Below, in pieces: positions 1-12,457 of a stretch of 24,660 nucleotides of DNA. How positions within the stretch are numbered: the stretch's first letter is position 1; the number at the start of each line of letters is the position of its first letter. A program made the translations under genes and the position numbers. The DNA is from Paulinella micropora (taxonomy: Eukaryota > Cercozoa > Imbricatea > Euglyphida). The stretch covers positions 6,679 through 31,338 of the forward strand of contig BJOX01000202.1 of assembly GCA_009731375.1 (NCBI GenBank), given 5' to 3'. Under the pieces are notes generated by a model, which was not told where the DNA came from, did no database searches, and saw nothing but the letters and a program-made list of their open reading frames with translations.

Positions 1-724
1 CTTCTCCTTCTTCTTCTTCTTCTTCTTCTTCTTCTCCTTCTTCTTCTTGGTTTTCTTTTTCTTTTTCTTCCTCTTCTTCTTTTTCTTCTTCTTTTTCTTT
101 TTCTTCTTTTTCTTCTTTTTCTTCTTCTTCTTCTTCTTCTTCTTCTTCTTCTTCTTCTTCTTCTTCTTCTTCTTCTTCTTCTTCTCCTTCTTTTTCTTCT
201 TCTTCTTCTTTTTTTTCTTTTTTTTCTTTTTCTTCTTTTTTTTCTTTTTTTTCTTTTTCTTTTCTTTTTCTTCTTTTTCTTTTTCTTTTTTTGTCTTTTT
301 TTTCTTCTTTTTCTTCCTTTTTCTTTTTTTCTCCTTCCTTTTTTTCTTCTTCCTTCTTCTTCTTTCTTTTTCTTTTTCTTCTTTTTCTTCTTTTTTTATT
401 CTTCCTTTTTCTTCTTTTTTTTCTTTTTTTCTTTTTCTTCTTCTTCTTCTTCTTCGTCTTCTTCTTCTTCTTTTTCCTCTTCTTCTTTTTTCTTCTTCTT
501 TTTCTTCTTTTTCTTCTTCTTCTTCTTCTTCTTCTTCTTCTTCTTCTTCTTCTTCTTCTTTCTTTTTCTTCTTTTTCTTCTTTTTTTTCTTTTTCTTCCT
601 TTTTCTTCTTCTTCTTTTTCTTCTTTTTCTTTTCTTTTTCTTCTTTTTCTTGTTTTTTTCTTCCTTTTTCTTTTTTTTTCTTCTTCCTTTTTTTCTTCTT
701 CATTCTTCTTCTTCTTCTTCTTTC

Positions 725-1000
<276 letters not shown>

Positions 1001-1788
1001 TTTTTCTTTTTCTTCTTTTTCTTTTTTTCTTCTTCCTTTTTTTCTTCTTCCTTCTTCATTCTTCTTCTTCTTCTTCTTCTTCTTCTTTTTCTTCTTCTTC
1101 TTCTTCTTCTTCTTCTTCTTTTTCTTCTTCTTTTCTGCTTTTTCTTCTTCTTTTTCTTCTTCCTTCTTCTTCTTTCTTCTTCCTTCTTCTTCTTCCTTCT
1201 TCTTCTTTCTTCCTCCTTCCTTCTTCTTCCTTCTTCTTGTTTCTTCTTTCTTCTTCTTTCTTCTTCTTTCTTCTTCTTCTTCTTTTCTTCTTCTTCTTCT
1301 TTCCTCTTCTTCTTCTTCTTCTTCTTCTTTTTTTCTTCTTCTTTTTCTTCCCTTTTCTTCTTCCCTTTTCTTCTTTTTCTTCTTGTTCTTCTTCTTCTTC
1401 TTCTTCTTCTTCTTCTTCTTCTTCTTCTTCTTCTTCCTCTTCCTCTTCTTCTTCTTCTTCTTCTTCTTCTTCTTCTTCCCCTTCCTCTTCCTTTTCTTCT
1501 TCCTTTTCTTCTTCCTTTTCTTCTTCTTCTTCTTCTTCTTCTTCTTCCTTCTTTCTTCTTCTTCTTCTTCTTCTTCTTTTCTTCTTTCTTCTTCTTTATC
1601 TTTTTCTTCTTTTTCTTCCCTTTTCTTCTTCTTCTTCTTCTTCTTCTTCTTCTTCTTCTTCGTCTTTTTCTTCTTCTTCTTCCTCTTCTTCTTCTTCTTC
1701 TTCCTTTTCTTCTTCTTCCTTCTTCTTCCTTTTCTTCTTCTTCTTCTTCTTCTTCTTCTTCTTCTTCTTCTTCTTCTTCTTCTTCTTC

Positions 1789-1902
1789 TGCTTCTTTTTC
1801 TGCTTCTTCTTTTTCTGCTTCTTCTTCTGCTTCTTCTTCTGCTTCTTCTTTTTCTGCCTCTTCTTCTTCTGCCTCTTCTTCTTCTGCTTCTTCTTCTTCT
1901 GC
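1789..1902. repeat. TGC-interrupted triplet block, copy 1
   Basis: G interruptions in CTGCTTC/CTGCCTC context fall at 1790, 1802, 1817, 1829, 1841, 1856, 1871, 1886 and 1901. All spacings are 12 or 15, multiples of three, so the block grew by whole-triplet changes. It is the first landmark of the recurring module, followed by TTGG at 2016, TTTTTGTC (G at 2253) and TTTATTC (A at 2359). Confidence 0.85.
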
Positions 1903-2793
1903 TTCTTCTTCTTCTTCTTCTTCTTCTTCTTCTTCTTCTTCTTCTTCTTCTTCTTCTTCTTCTCCTTCTTCTCCTTCTTCTCCTTCTCCTTCTTCTTCTT
2001 CTTCTTCTTCTTCTTGGTTTTCTTTTTCTTCTTTTTCTTCTTCCTCTTCTTTTGCTTCTTCTTCTTCTTCTTCTTCTTCTTCTTCTTCTTCTTCTTCTTC
2101 TTCTTCTTCTTCTTCTTCTTCTTCTTCTCCTTCTTTTTCTTCTTCTTCTTCTTTTTCTTCTTTTTTTCTTTTTCTTCTTTTTCTTCTTTTTTTTTCTTTT
2201 TTTTTCTTCTTTTTTTTTCTTTTCTTTTTCTTCTTTTTCTTTTTCTTTTTTTGTCTTTTTTTTCTTCTTTTTCTTCCTTTTTCTTTTTTTCTTCTTCCTT
2301 TTTTTCTTCTTCCTTCTTCCTTCTTCTTCTTCTTTCTTTTTCTTTTTCTTCTTTTTTTATTCTTCCTTTTTCTTCTTCTTCTTCTTTTTTTTTCTTTTTC
2401 TTCTTCTTCTTCTTCTTCGTCTTCTTCTTCTTCTTTTTCCTCTTCTTCTTTTTTCTTCTTCTTTTTCTTCTTCTTTTTCTTCTTCTTCTTCTTCTTTTTC
2501 TTCTTCTTCTTCTTCTTCTTCTTTCTTTTTCTTCTTTTCTTCTTTTTCTTTTCTTTTTCTTCTTCTTCTTCTTTTTCTTCTTTTTCTTGTTTTTTTCTTG
2601 TTTTTTTCTTCCTTTTTCTTTTTTGTCTTCTTCCTTTTTTTCTTCTTCATTCTTCTTCTTTCTTTTTCTTTTTCTTCTTTTTTTTTTTTGTCTTCTTTTT
2701 CTTTTTCTTCTTTTTCTTCTTCTTTTTCTTCTTCTTTTTCTTTTTCTTCTTTTTCTTCTTTTTCTTTTTTTTCTTCTTCCTTTTTTTCTTCTT

Positions 2794-3433
2794 CATTCTT
2801 CTTCTTCTTCTTCTTCTTCTTCTTTTTCTGCTTTTTCTTTTCTTTTCTTCTTTTTCTTGTTTTTTTCTTCCTTTTTCTTTTTTTTCTTCTTCCTTTTTTT
2901 CTTCATTCTTCTTCTTTCTTTTTCTTTTTCTTCTTTTTCTTTTTTTTTTCTTCTTTTTCTTTTTCTTCTTCTTTTTCTTTTTCTTTTTTTTTTTTTCCTT
3001 TTTTTCTTCTTCATTCTTCTTCTTCTTCTTCTTCTTCTTCTTTTCTTCTTTTTTTTTCTTTTTCTTCTTTTTCTTGTTTTTTTCTTCCTTTTTCTTTTTT
3101 TTCTTCTTCCTTTTTTTCTTCATTCTTCTTCTTTCTTTTTCTTTTTCTTCTTTTTCTTTTTTTTTTCTTCTTTTTCTTTTTCTTCTTCTTTTTCTTTTTC
3201 TTTTTTTTTTCTTCCTTTTTTTCTTCTTCATTCTTCTTCTTCTTCTTCTTCTTCTTCTTTTCTTCTTTTTTTTTCTTTTTCTTCTTTTTCTTGTTTTTTT
3301 CTTCCTTTTTCTTTTTTTTCTTCTTCCTTTTTTTCTTCTTCATTCTTCTTCTTTCTTTTTCTTTTTCCTTTTTTTTTTTTTTTTCTTTTTCTTTTTCTTT
3401 TTTTCTTCTTCCTTTTTTTCTTCTTCCTTCTTC
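2794..3433. repeat. Alternating A/B tandem repeat, period about 217 bp
   Basis: CTTCATTC landmarks have their A at 2795, 2905, 3013, 3122, 3230 and 3342, about 108-112 apart. Two half-units alternate: type A contains CTTGTTTTTTTCTTCC (G at 2859, 3076, 3293, exactly 217 apart), while type B starts with CATTCTTCTTTC and lacks the CTTG. The tract is therefore about three dimers rather than a simple 108-bp monomer array. Related CATTC half-units recur at about 9214-9653 and 16031-16574. Confidence 0.8.
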
Positions 3434-4094
3434 ATTCTTCTTCTTTTTCTTCTTTTTCTTCTTCTTCTTCTTCTTCTTCTTTTCTTCTTTTTCTTCTTCT
3501 TCTTTTTCTTCTTCTTCTTCCTTCTTCTTCTTCCTTCTTCTTCCTTCTTCCTTCTTCTTTCTTCCTCCTTCTTCCTTCTTCTTCCTTCTTCTTGTTTCTT
3601 CTTTCTTCTTCTTTCTTCTTTCTTCTTCTTTCTTCTTCTTCTTCTTCTTCTTCTTCTTCTTCTTCTTCTTTTCTTCTTCTTCTTTCCTCTTCTTCTTCTT
3701 CTTCTTCTTCTTCTTCTTCTTCTTCCTTTTTTTTTTCTTCTTTTTCTTCCCTTTTCTTCTTCTTCTTCTTCCTCTTCCTCTTCTTCTTCTTCTTCTTCTT
3801 CTTCTTCTTCTTCTTCTTCCTTTTCTTCTTCCTTTTCTTCTTCTTCCTTTTCTTCTTCTTCTTCTTTCTTCTTCTTTCTTCTTCTTTCTTCTTCTTCTTT
3901 TCTTCTTCTTTCTTCTTTTTCTTCCCTTTTCTTCTTCTTCTTTTTCTTCTTCTTCTTCTTCTTCTTCTTCGTCTTTTTCTTCTTCGTCTTTTTCTTCTTC
4001 TTCTTCTTCCTTTTCTTCTTCTTCCTTTTCTTCTTCTTCCTTCTTCTTCCTTTTCTTCTTCTTCTTCTTCTTCTTCTTCTTCTTCTTCTTTTTC

Positions 4095-4190
4095 TGCTTC
4101 TTCTTTTTCTGCTTCTTTTTCTGCTTCTTCTTCTGCTTCTTCTTTTTCTGCCTCTTCTTCTTCTGCCTCTTCTTCTTCTTCTTCTTCTGC
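4095..4190. repeat. TGC-interrupted triplet block, copy 2
   Basis: G interruptions lie at 4096, 4111, 4123, 4135, 4150, 4165 and 4189, all spaced in multiples of three. TTGG at 4331, TTTTTGTC (G at 4589) and TTTATTC (A at 4695) follow in the same order as after the block at 1789. Confidence 0.85.
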
Positions 4191-5177
4191 TTCTTCTTCT
4201 TCTTCTTCTTCTTCTTCTTCTTCTTCTTCTTCTTTTTCTTCTTCTTCTTCTTCTTCTCCTTCTTCTCCTTCTTCTCCTTCTTCTTCTTCTTCTTCTTCTT
4301 CTTCTTCTTCTTCTTCTCCTTCTTCTTCTTGGTTTTCTTTTTCTTTTTCTTCTTTTTCTTCTTCCTCTTCTTCTTTTTCTTCTTCTTTTTCTTTTTCTTC
4401 TTTTTCTTCTTTCTTCTTTTTCTTCTTCTTCTTCTTCTTCTTCTTCTTCTTCTTCTTCTTCTTCTTCTTCTTCTTCTCCTTCTTCTTCTTCTTTTTCTTT
4501 TTCTTCTTCTTCTTCTTTTTTTTCTTTTTTTTCTTTTTCTTCTTTTTCTTCTTTTTTTTCTTTTTCTTCTTTTTCTTTTTCTTTTTTTGTCTTTTTTTTC
4601 TTCTTTTTCTTCCTTTTTCTTTTTTTTCTTCTTCCTTTTTTTCTTCTTCCTTCTTCTTCTTCTTCTTCTTTCTTTTTCTTTTTCTTCTTTTTTTATTCTT
4701 CCTTTTTCTTCTTCTTCTGCTTCTTCTTCTTTTTTTTTCTTTTTCTTCTTCGTCTTCTTCTTCTTCTTTTTCCTCTTCTTCTTTTTTCTTCTTCTTTTTC
4801 TTCTTTTTTTTCTTCTTCTTCTTCTTCTTTCTTTTTCTTCTTTTTTTCTTTTTCTTCCTTTTTCTTCTTTTTCTTTTCTTTTTCTTTTTCTTGTTTTTTT
4901 CTTCCTTTTTCTTTTTTTTCTTCCTTTTTTTCTTCTTCTTTCTTTTTCTTTTTCTTCTTTTTTTTTCTTTTCTTTTTCTTTTTCTTCTTTTTCTTCTTCT
5001 TTTTCTTTTTCTTCTTTTTCTTTTTTTTCTTCTTCCTTTTTTTCTTCTTCATTCTTCTTCTTCTTCTTCTTCTTTTTCTTCTTTTTCTTCTTTTTCTTGT
5101 TTTTTTCTTCCTTTTTCTTTTTTTTCTTCTTCCTTTTTTTCTTCTTCATTCTTCTTCCTTTTTCTTTTTCTTCTTTT

Positions 5178-5293
<116 letters not shown>

Positions 5294-6328
5294 TTCTTCA
5301 TTCTTCTTCTTCTTCTTTTTCTTCTTCTTCTTCTTCTTCTTTTTCTTCTTCTTTTTTTTCTTTTTCTTCTTTTTCTTCTTTTTTTTCTTTTTCTTCTTTT
5401 TCTTTTTCTTTTTTTGTCTTTTTTTTCTTCTTTTTCTTCCTTTTTCGTTTTTTCTTCTTCCTTTTTTTCTTCTTTCTTCTTCTTCTTCTTCTTCTTCTTT
5501 CTTTTTCTTTTTCTTCTTTTTTTATTCTTCCTTTTTCTTCTTCTTCTGCTTCTTCTTTTTTTTTCTTTTTCTTCTTCGTCTTCTTCTTCTTCTTTTTCCT
5601 CTTCTTCTTTTTTCTTCTTCTTTTTCTTCTTCTTTTTTTTCTTCTTCTTCTTCTTTCTTTTTCTTCTTTTTCTTCTTTTTTTCTTTTTCTTCCTTTTTCT
5701 TCTTTTTCTTTTCTTTTTCTTTTTCTTGTTTTTTTCTTCCTTTTTCTTTTTTTTCTTCCTTTTTTCTTCTTTCTTTTTCTTTTTCTTCTTTTTTTTTCTT
5801 TTTCTTTTTCTTCTTCTTTTTCTTTTTCTTCTTTTTCTTTTTATTCTTCTTCCTTTTTTTCTTCTTCATTCTTCTTCTTTTTCTTCTTTTTCTTCTTTTT
5901 CTTCTTTTTCTTGTTTTTTTCTTCCTTTTTCTTTTTTTTCTTCTTCCTTTTTTTCTTCTTCATTCTTCTTCCTTTTTCTTTTTCTTCTTTTTCTTCTTTT
6001 TTTTTTTTCTTCTTTTTCTTTTTCTTCTTTTTCTTTTTTTTCTTCTTCATTCTTCTTCTTCTTCTTCTTCTTCTTCTTCTTCTTTTTTCTTCTTCTTCTT
6101 CTTCTTTTTCTTCTTCTTTTCTTCTTTTTCTTCTTTTTCTTCTTCTTCCTTCTTCTTCCTTCTTCTTCCTTCTTTCTTCTGCCTTCTTCTTCTTCCTTCT
6201 TCTTCTTTCTTCCTCCTTCTTCCTTCTTCTTCCTTCTTCTTTCTTCTTCTTTCTTCTTCTTCTTCTTCTTCTTCTTTTCTTCTTCTTCTTCTTTCCTCTT
6301 CTTCTTCTTCTTCTTCTTCTTCTTCTTC

Positions 6329-6358
6329 TTTTTTTTTTTTTTTTTTTTTTTTTTTTCT

Positions 6359-6390
<32 letters not shown>

Positions 6391-6396
6391 TTTTTT
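6329..6396. repeat. Poly-T runs (28, 13 and 25 T)
   Basis: Three T runs separated by single C bases at 6357 and 6371. They lie between two closely similar CCTTCTTCTTCC/TTTCTTCTGCC segments at about 6130-6310 and 6430-6620, which look like a local duplication of about 300 bp. Confidence 0.75.
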
Positions 6397-6641
6397 CTTC
6401 TTTTTTTTTTTTTTCTTCTTTTTTTCTTCTTTTTCTTCTTTTTCTTCTTCTTCCTTCTTCTTCCTTCTTCTTCCTTCTTTCTTCTGCCTTCTTCTTCTTC
6501 CTTCTTCTTCTTTCTTCCTCCTTCTTCCTTCTTCTTCCTTCTTCTTTCTTCTTCTTTCTTCTTCTTCTTCTTCTTCTTCTTTTCTTCTTCTTCTTCTTTC
6601 CTCTTCTTCTTCTTCTTCTTCTTCTTCTTCTTCTTTTTTTT

Positions 6642-6651
6642 NNNNNNNNNN
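6642..6651. other. 10-base assembly gap
   Basis: Ten N follow a short T run. Both flanks are polypyrimidine repeat, so the join inside this domain cannot be confirmed from the sequence. Confidence 0.95.
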
Positions 6652-7003
6652 TCTTCTTCTTTTTCTTTTTCTTCTTTTTCTTTTTTTTCTTCTTCCTTTT
6701 TTTCTTCTTCATTCTTCTTCTTCTTCTTCTTCTTCTTCTTTTTTCTTCTTCTTCTTCTTTTTCTTCTTCTTTTCTTCTTTTTCTTCTTCTTCTTTTTCTT
6801 CTTCCTTCTTCCTTCTTCTTCCTTCTTCTTCTTTCTTCCTTCTTCTTCCTTCTTCTTCCTTCTTCTTCCTTCTTTCTTCTTCTTCTTCTTCTTCTTCTTT
6901 TCTTCTTCTTCTTTCCTCTTCTTCTTCTTCTTCTTCTTTTTTTCTTCTTCTTTTTCTTCCCTTTTCTTCTTCCCTTTTCTTCTTTTCTTCTTCTTCTTCT
7001 TCT

Positions 7004-7038
<35 letters not shown>

Positions 7039-7089
7039 TTCCTTTTCTTCTTCTTCTTCTTCTTCTTCTTCTTCTTCTTCTTCTTTTTC

Positions 7090-7188
7090 TGCTTCTTCTT
7101 TTTCTGCTTCTTTTTCTGCTTCTTCTGCTTCTTCTTTTTCTGCCTCTTCTTCTTCTGCCTCTTCTTCTTCTGCTTCTTCTTCTTCTGC
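7090..7188. repeat. TGC-interrupted triplet block, copy 3
   Basis: G interruptions at 7091, 7106, 7118, 7127, 7142, 7157, 7172 and 7187, spaced 9, 12 or 15. Unlike the other copies, no TTGG landmark follows it, so the module is incomplete here. Confidence 0.8.
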
Positions 7189-7586
7189 TTCTTCTTCTTC
7201 TTTTTCTCCTTCTTCTCCTTCTCCTTCTTCTTCTTCTTCTTCTTCTTCTTCTCCTTCTTCTTCTTTTTCTTTTTCTTCTTTTTTTTCTTTTTCTTCTTTT
7301 TCTTCCTTTTTCTTTTTTTTTCTTCCTTTTTTTCTTCTTCCTTCTTCTTCTTCTTCTTTCTTTTTCTTCTTTTTCTTCTTTTTTTATTCTTCCTTTTTCT
7401 TCTTCTTCTTTTTTTCTTTTTCTTCTCCTTCTTCTTCTTTTTCTTTTTCTTCTTCTTCTTCTTCTTCTTCTTTTTTTTCTTTTTCTTCCTTTTTCTTTTT
7501 TTTCTTTTTCTTCCTTTTTCTTTTTTTTCTTCTTCCTTTTCTTCTTCTTTTTCTTCTTCTTCTTCTTTTCTTTTTCTTCTTCTTCT

Positions 7587-7623
<37 letters not shown>

Positions 7624-10386
7624 TCTTTCTTATTCCTTCTTCTTCCTCTTCCTTCCTCTTCCTTCTTCCTTCTTCTTCCTTCTTACTTCTTCTTCCTTCT
7701 TCCTTCTTCTTTCTTCTTCTTCTTCTTTTCTTCTTCTTCTTTCTTCTTTTTCTTTCTTCTTTTTCTTCCCTTTTCTTCTTCCCTTTTCTTCTTCCTTTTT
7801 CTTCTTCTTCTTCTTCTTCTTCTTCTTCTTCTTCGTCTTCTTCTTCTTTTTCTTTTTCTTCTTCTTCTTCTTCTTTTTTCTTCTTCTTTTTTCTTCTTCT
7901 TCTTCTTCTTTTTCTTCTTTTTCTTCTTCTTCTTCTTTTTCTTCTTCTTCTTCTTTTTTTTTTTTTCTTTTTCTTCTTTTTTTTCTTCTTTTTTTTCTTT
8001 TTCTTCCTTTTTCTTCTTCTTCTTCTTCTTCTTCTTCTTCTTCTTCTTTTTTTTTCTTTTTCTTCTTTTTTTTCTTCTTTTTTTTCTTTTTCTTCCTTTT
8101 TCTTCTTCTTCTTCTTCTTCTTCTTCTTTTCTTTTTCTTTTCTTTTTCTTCTTATTCTTTTTCTTTTTTTTTCCTTCTTTTTCTTCCTTTTCTTTTTTTT
8201 CTTCCTTTTTTTCTTCTTTCTTTTTCTTCTTTTTCTTTTTCTTCTTCTTCCTTCATTCTTCTTCTTCTTCTTCTTTTTCTTCTTTTTCTTCTTCTTCTTC
8301 TTCTTCTTCTTCTTCTTCTTCTTCTTTTCTTCTTTTTCTTCTTCTTCCTCTTCTTTTTCTTCCTTCTTCTTCCTCTTCCTTCCTCTTCCTTCTTCCTTCT
8401 TCCTCCTTCTTCCTTCTTCTTCTTTCTTCTTTCTTCTTCTTTTGTCTTCTTTCTCCTTCTTCTTCTTCTTTTTTCTTCTTCTTCTTTTTCTTCTTTTTCT
8501 TCCCTTTTCTTCTTCCCTTTTCTTCTTCTTCTTCTTCTTCTTCTTCTTCTTCTTCTTCTTTTTCTTCTTTTTCTTCTTCTTTTTCTTTTTCTTCTTCGTT
8601 TTCTTCTTCCTCTTCTTCTTTTTCTTCTTCTTTTTCTTTTTCTTCTTTTTCTTCTTTCTTCTTTTTCTCCTTCTTCTTCTTCTTCTTCTTCTTCTTCTTC
8701 TTCTTCTTCTTCTTCTTCTTCTTCTTCTCCTTCTTCTTCTTTTTCTTCTTCTTCTTCTTCTTTTTCTTCTTTTTTTTTTCTTTTTCTTCTTTTTCTTCTT
8801 ATTTTTTTTTTCTTTTCTTTTTCTTCTTTTTCTTCCTTTTTCTTTTTTTTCTTCTTCCTTTTTTTCTTCTTCCTTCTTCCTTCTTCTTCTTCTTCTTTCT
8901 TTTTCTTTTTCTTCTTTTTCTTCTTTTTTTATTTTTCCTTTTTCTTCGTCTTCTTCTTCTTCTTTTTCTTCTTCTTCGTCTTCTTCTTCTTCTTTTTCCT
9001 CTTCTTCTTTTTTCTTCTTCTTTTTTTCTTCTTCTTCTTCTTCTTCTTCTTCTTCTTCTTCTTCTTCTTCTTCTTCTTCTTCTTCTTCTTTCTTTTTCTT
9101 CTTTTTTTCTTTTTCTTCCTTTTTCTTCTTCTTCTTCTTTTTCTTCTTTTTCTTTTCTTTTTCTTGTTTTTTTCTTCCTTTTTCTTTTTTTTCTTCTTCC
9201 TTTTTTTCTTCTTCATTCTTCTTCTTCTTTCTTTTCTTTTTTTTTTTTCTTCTTTTTCTTTTTCTTCTTCTTTTTCTTTTTCTTTTTCTTTTTTTTCTTC
9301 TTCCTTTTTTTCTTCTTCATTCTTCTTCTTCTTTTTCTTCTTTTTCTTTTCTTTTTCTTTTTCTTGTTTTTTTCTTCCTTTTTCTTTTTTTTCTTCTTCC
9401 TTTTTTCTTCTTCATTCTTCTTCTTCTTTCTTTTTCTTTTTCTTCTTTTTTTTTTCTTTTTTTTTTCTTCTTTTTCTTTTTCTTTTTCTTCTTCTTCTTT
9501 TTCTTTTTCTTCTTTTTCTTTTTTTTCTTCCTTTTTTTCTTCTTCATTCTTCTTCTTCTTCTTCTTCTTCTTCTTCTTTTTCTTTTCTTTTTCTTCTTTT
9601 TCTTGTTTTTTCTTCCTTTTTCTTTTTTGTCTTCTTCCTTTTTTTCTTCTTCATTCTTCTTTTTTTTTTTTTCTTTTTCTTCTTTTTCTTTTTCTTTTTC
9701 TTTTTTTCTTCTTCCTTTTTTTCTTCTTCATTCTTCTTCTTCTTCTTCTTCTTCTTTTTCTTCTTCTTCTTCTTCTTCTTTTCTTCTTTTTCTTCTTCTT
9801 TTTCTTCTTCTTCCTTCTTCTTCCTTCTTTCTTCTTCCTTCTTCTTCTTCCTTCTTCTTCTTTCTTCCTCCTTCTTCCTTCTTCTTCCTTCTTCTTGTTT
9901 CTTCTTTCTTCTTCTTTCTTCTTCTTCTTCTTCTTCTTCTTTTCTTCTTCTTCTTCTTTCCTCTTCTTCTTCTTCTTCTTCTTCTTCTTCTTCTTTTTTT
10001 TTTCTTCTTCTTTTTCTTCCCTTTTCTTCTTCCCTTTTCTTCTTCTTCTTCTTCTTCTTCTTCTTCTTCTTCTTCTTCCTCTTCCTCTTCTTCTTCTTCT
10101 TCCTTTTCTTCTTCCTTTTCTTCTTCTTCCTTTTCTTTTTTTTTTCTTCTTTCTTCTTCTTTCTTCTTCTTTTCTTCTTCTTTCTTCTTCTTCTTTTTCT
10201 TCTTTTTCTTCCTTTTCTTCTTCTTCTTCTTTTTCTTCTTCTTCTTCTTCTTCTTCTTCTTCTTCTTCTTCTTCTTCTTCTTCTTCTTGTTCGTCTTTTT
10301 CTTCTTCTTCTTCTTTTTCTTCTTCTTCCTTTTCTTCTTCTTCCTTCTTCTTCCTTTTCTTCTTCTTCTTCTTCTTCTTCTTCTTC

Positions 10387-10467
10387 TGCTTCTTTTTCTG
10401 CTTCTTTTTCTGCTTCTTCTTCTGCTTCTTCTTCTGCTTCTTCTTTTTCTGCCTCTTCTTCTTCTGC
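10387..10467. repeat. TGC-interrupted triplet block, copy 4
   Basis: G interruptions at 10388, 10400, 10412, 10424, 10436, 10451 and 10466. The spacing pattern 12,12,12,12,15,15 is identical to the block at 17325-17405, its partner in the large duplication. Confidence 0.85.
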
Positions 10468-10504
10468 TTCTTCTTCTTCTTCTTCTTCTTCTTCTTCTTC
10501 TTCT

Positions 10505-10815
10505 CCTTCTCCTTCTTCTCCTTCTCCTTCTTCTTCTTCTTCTTCTTCTTCTTGGTTTTCTTTTTCTTTTTCTTCTTTTTCTTCTTCCTCTTCTTCTTTT
10601 TCTTCTTCTTTTTCTTTTTCTTCTTTTTCTTCTTCTTCTTCTTCTTCTTCTTCTTCTTCTTCTTCTTCTTCTTCTTCTTCTTCTTCTTCTCCTTCTTCTC
10701 CTTCTCCTTCTTCTTTTTCTTCTTCTTCTTCTTGGTTTTCTTTTTCTTTTTCTTCTTTTTCTTCTTCCTCTTCTTCTTTTTCTTCTTCTTTTTCTTTTTC
10801 TTCTTTTTCTTCTTT
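10505..10815. repeat. 180-bp tandem duplication carrying the TTGG landmark
   Basis: TTGG occurs at 10554 and again at 10734. The sequence 10561-10620 is identical to 10741-10800, and the bases just before and after match with few differences. The partner region near 17495 has only one TTGG, and the offset between the large duplicates falls by 180 here, so the extra unit arose in this copy or was lost from the other. Confidence 0.85.
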
Positions 10816-11569
10816 TTCTTCTTCTTCTTCTTCTTCTTCTTCTTCTTCTCCTTCTTCTCCTTCTTCTTCTTCTTTTTCTTCTTCTTCTTCTTCTTCTTTT
10901 TCTTCTTTTTCTTCTTTTTTTTCTTTTTCTTTTTCTTCTTTTTCTTCTTTTTTTTCTTTTTCTTCTTTTTCTTTTTCTTTTTTTGTCTTTTTTTTCTTTT
11001 TCTTCCTTTTTCTTTTTTTTCTTCTTCCTTTTTTTCTTCTTCCTTCTTCTTCTTCTTCTTCTTTTTCTTTTTCTTCTTTTTTTATTCTTCCTTTTTCTTC
11101 TTCTTCTTGTTCTTTTTTCTTTTTCTTCTTCGTCTTCTTCTTCTTTTTCCTCTTCTTCTTTTTTCTTCTTCTTTTTCTTCTTCTTTTTCTTCTTCTTCTT
11201 CTTCTTTTTCTTCTTCTTCTTCTTTCTTTTTCTTCTTTTTCTTCTTTTTTTCTTTTTTTCTTTTTCTTCTTTTTCTTCTTTTTCTTTTCTTTTTCTTTTT
11301 CTTGTTTTTTTCTTCCTTTTTCTTTTTTTTCTTCCTTTTTTTCTTCTTCATTATTCTTCTTCTTTCTTTTTCTTCTTTTTTTTTCTCTTCTTTTTCTTTT
11401 TCTTCTTTTTCTTCTTTTTCTTTTTCTTTTTTTTCTTCTTCCTTTTTTTCTTCTTCATTCTTCTTCTTCTTCTTTTTCTTCTTTTTCTTCTTTTTCTTCT
11501 TTTTCTTTTTTTTTTCTTCCTTTTTCTTTTTTTTTTCTTCCTTTTTTTCTTCTTCATTCTTCTTCCTTC

Positions 11570-11578
<9 letters not shown>

Positions 11579-11601
<23 letters not shown>

Positions 11602-11611
11602 NNNNNNNNNN
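11579..11611. other. Poly-T run ending in a 10-base gap
   Basis: Twenty-three T (11579-11601) precede 10 N (11602-11611). The duplicate copy at about 18328-18460 runs through the equivalent place without N and contains a 72-base T run, so the missing sequence here is probably poly-T rich. Confidence 0.85.
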
Positions 11612-12349
11612 TTTTTCTTTTTTTTCTTCTTCCTTTTTTTCTTCTTCTTCTTCTTCTTCTTCTTCTTTTTTCTTCTTCTTCTTCTTCTTCTTTTTCTTCT
11701 TTTCTTCTTTTTCTTCTTCTTTTTCTTCTTCTTCCTTCTTCTTCCTTCTTCTTCCTTCTTTCTTCTTCCTTCTTCTTCTTCTTCCTTCTTCTTCTTTCTT
11801 CCTCCTTCTTCCTTCTTCTTCCTTCTTCTTTCTTCTTCTTTCTTCTTCTTCTTCTTCTTCTTTTCTTCTTCTTCTTCTTTCCTCTTCTTCTTCTTCTTCT
11901 TCTTCTTTTTTTTCTTCTTTTTCTTCCCTTTTCTTCTTCCCTTTTCTTCTTTTTCTTCTTCTTCTTCTTCTTCCTCTTCCTCTTCCTCTTCTTCTTCTTC
12001 TTCTTCTTCTTACTTTTCTTCTTCTTCCTTTTCTTCTTCTTCTTCTTCTTCTTTCTTCTTCTTCTTCTTTCTTCTTCTTCTTCTTTTCTTCTTCTTCTTC
12101 TTTCTTCTTCTTCTTTTTCTTCCCTTTTCTTCTTTTTCTTCTTTTTCTTCTTCTTCTTCTTCTTCTTCTTCTTCTTCTTCTTCTTCTTCTTCTTCTTCTT
12201 CTTCTTCTTCGTCTTTTTCTTCTTCTTCTTCTTCTTCTTCTTCTTCTTCTTCTTCTTCTTCTTCTTCTTCCTTTTCTTCTTCTTCCTTCTTCTTCCTTTT
12301 CTTCTTCTCCTTCTTCTTCTTCTTCTTCTTCTTCTTCTTCTTCTTCTTC

Positions 12350-12457
12350 TGCTTCTTTTTCTGCTTCTTCTTTTTCTTCTTTTTCTGCTTCTTCTGCTTC
12401 TTCTTTTTCTGCCTCTTCTTCTTCTGCCTCTTCTTCTTCTGCTTCTTCTTCTTCTGC
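12350..12457. repeat. TGC-interrupted triplet block, copy 5
   Basis: G interruptions at 12351, 12363, 12387, 12396, 12411, 12426, 12441 and 12456, all in multiples of three. It lies just outside copy A of the large duplication and is not followed by TTGG. Confidence 0.8.

Larger units (their letters stand above)
7600..12150. repeat. Large duplicated block, copy A (about 4.5 kb)
   Basis: This block matches 14045-18995 as a direct repeat. Rare-purine landmarks pair one by one: A at 7632/14077, 7685/14130, 8154/14621 and 8255/14725; G at 8444/14934; A at 8931/15400, 9214/16031 and 9546/16476; G at 10388/17326; A at 11353/18113 and 12012/18848. The offset moves from 6445 to about 6836 in steps explained mostly by internal duplications and poly-T length changes. 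This copy has an extra 180-bp tandem unit and contains the gap at 11602-11611. The limits are approximate because both edges fade into plain CTT repeat. Confidence 0.85.
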
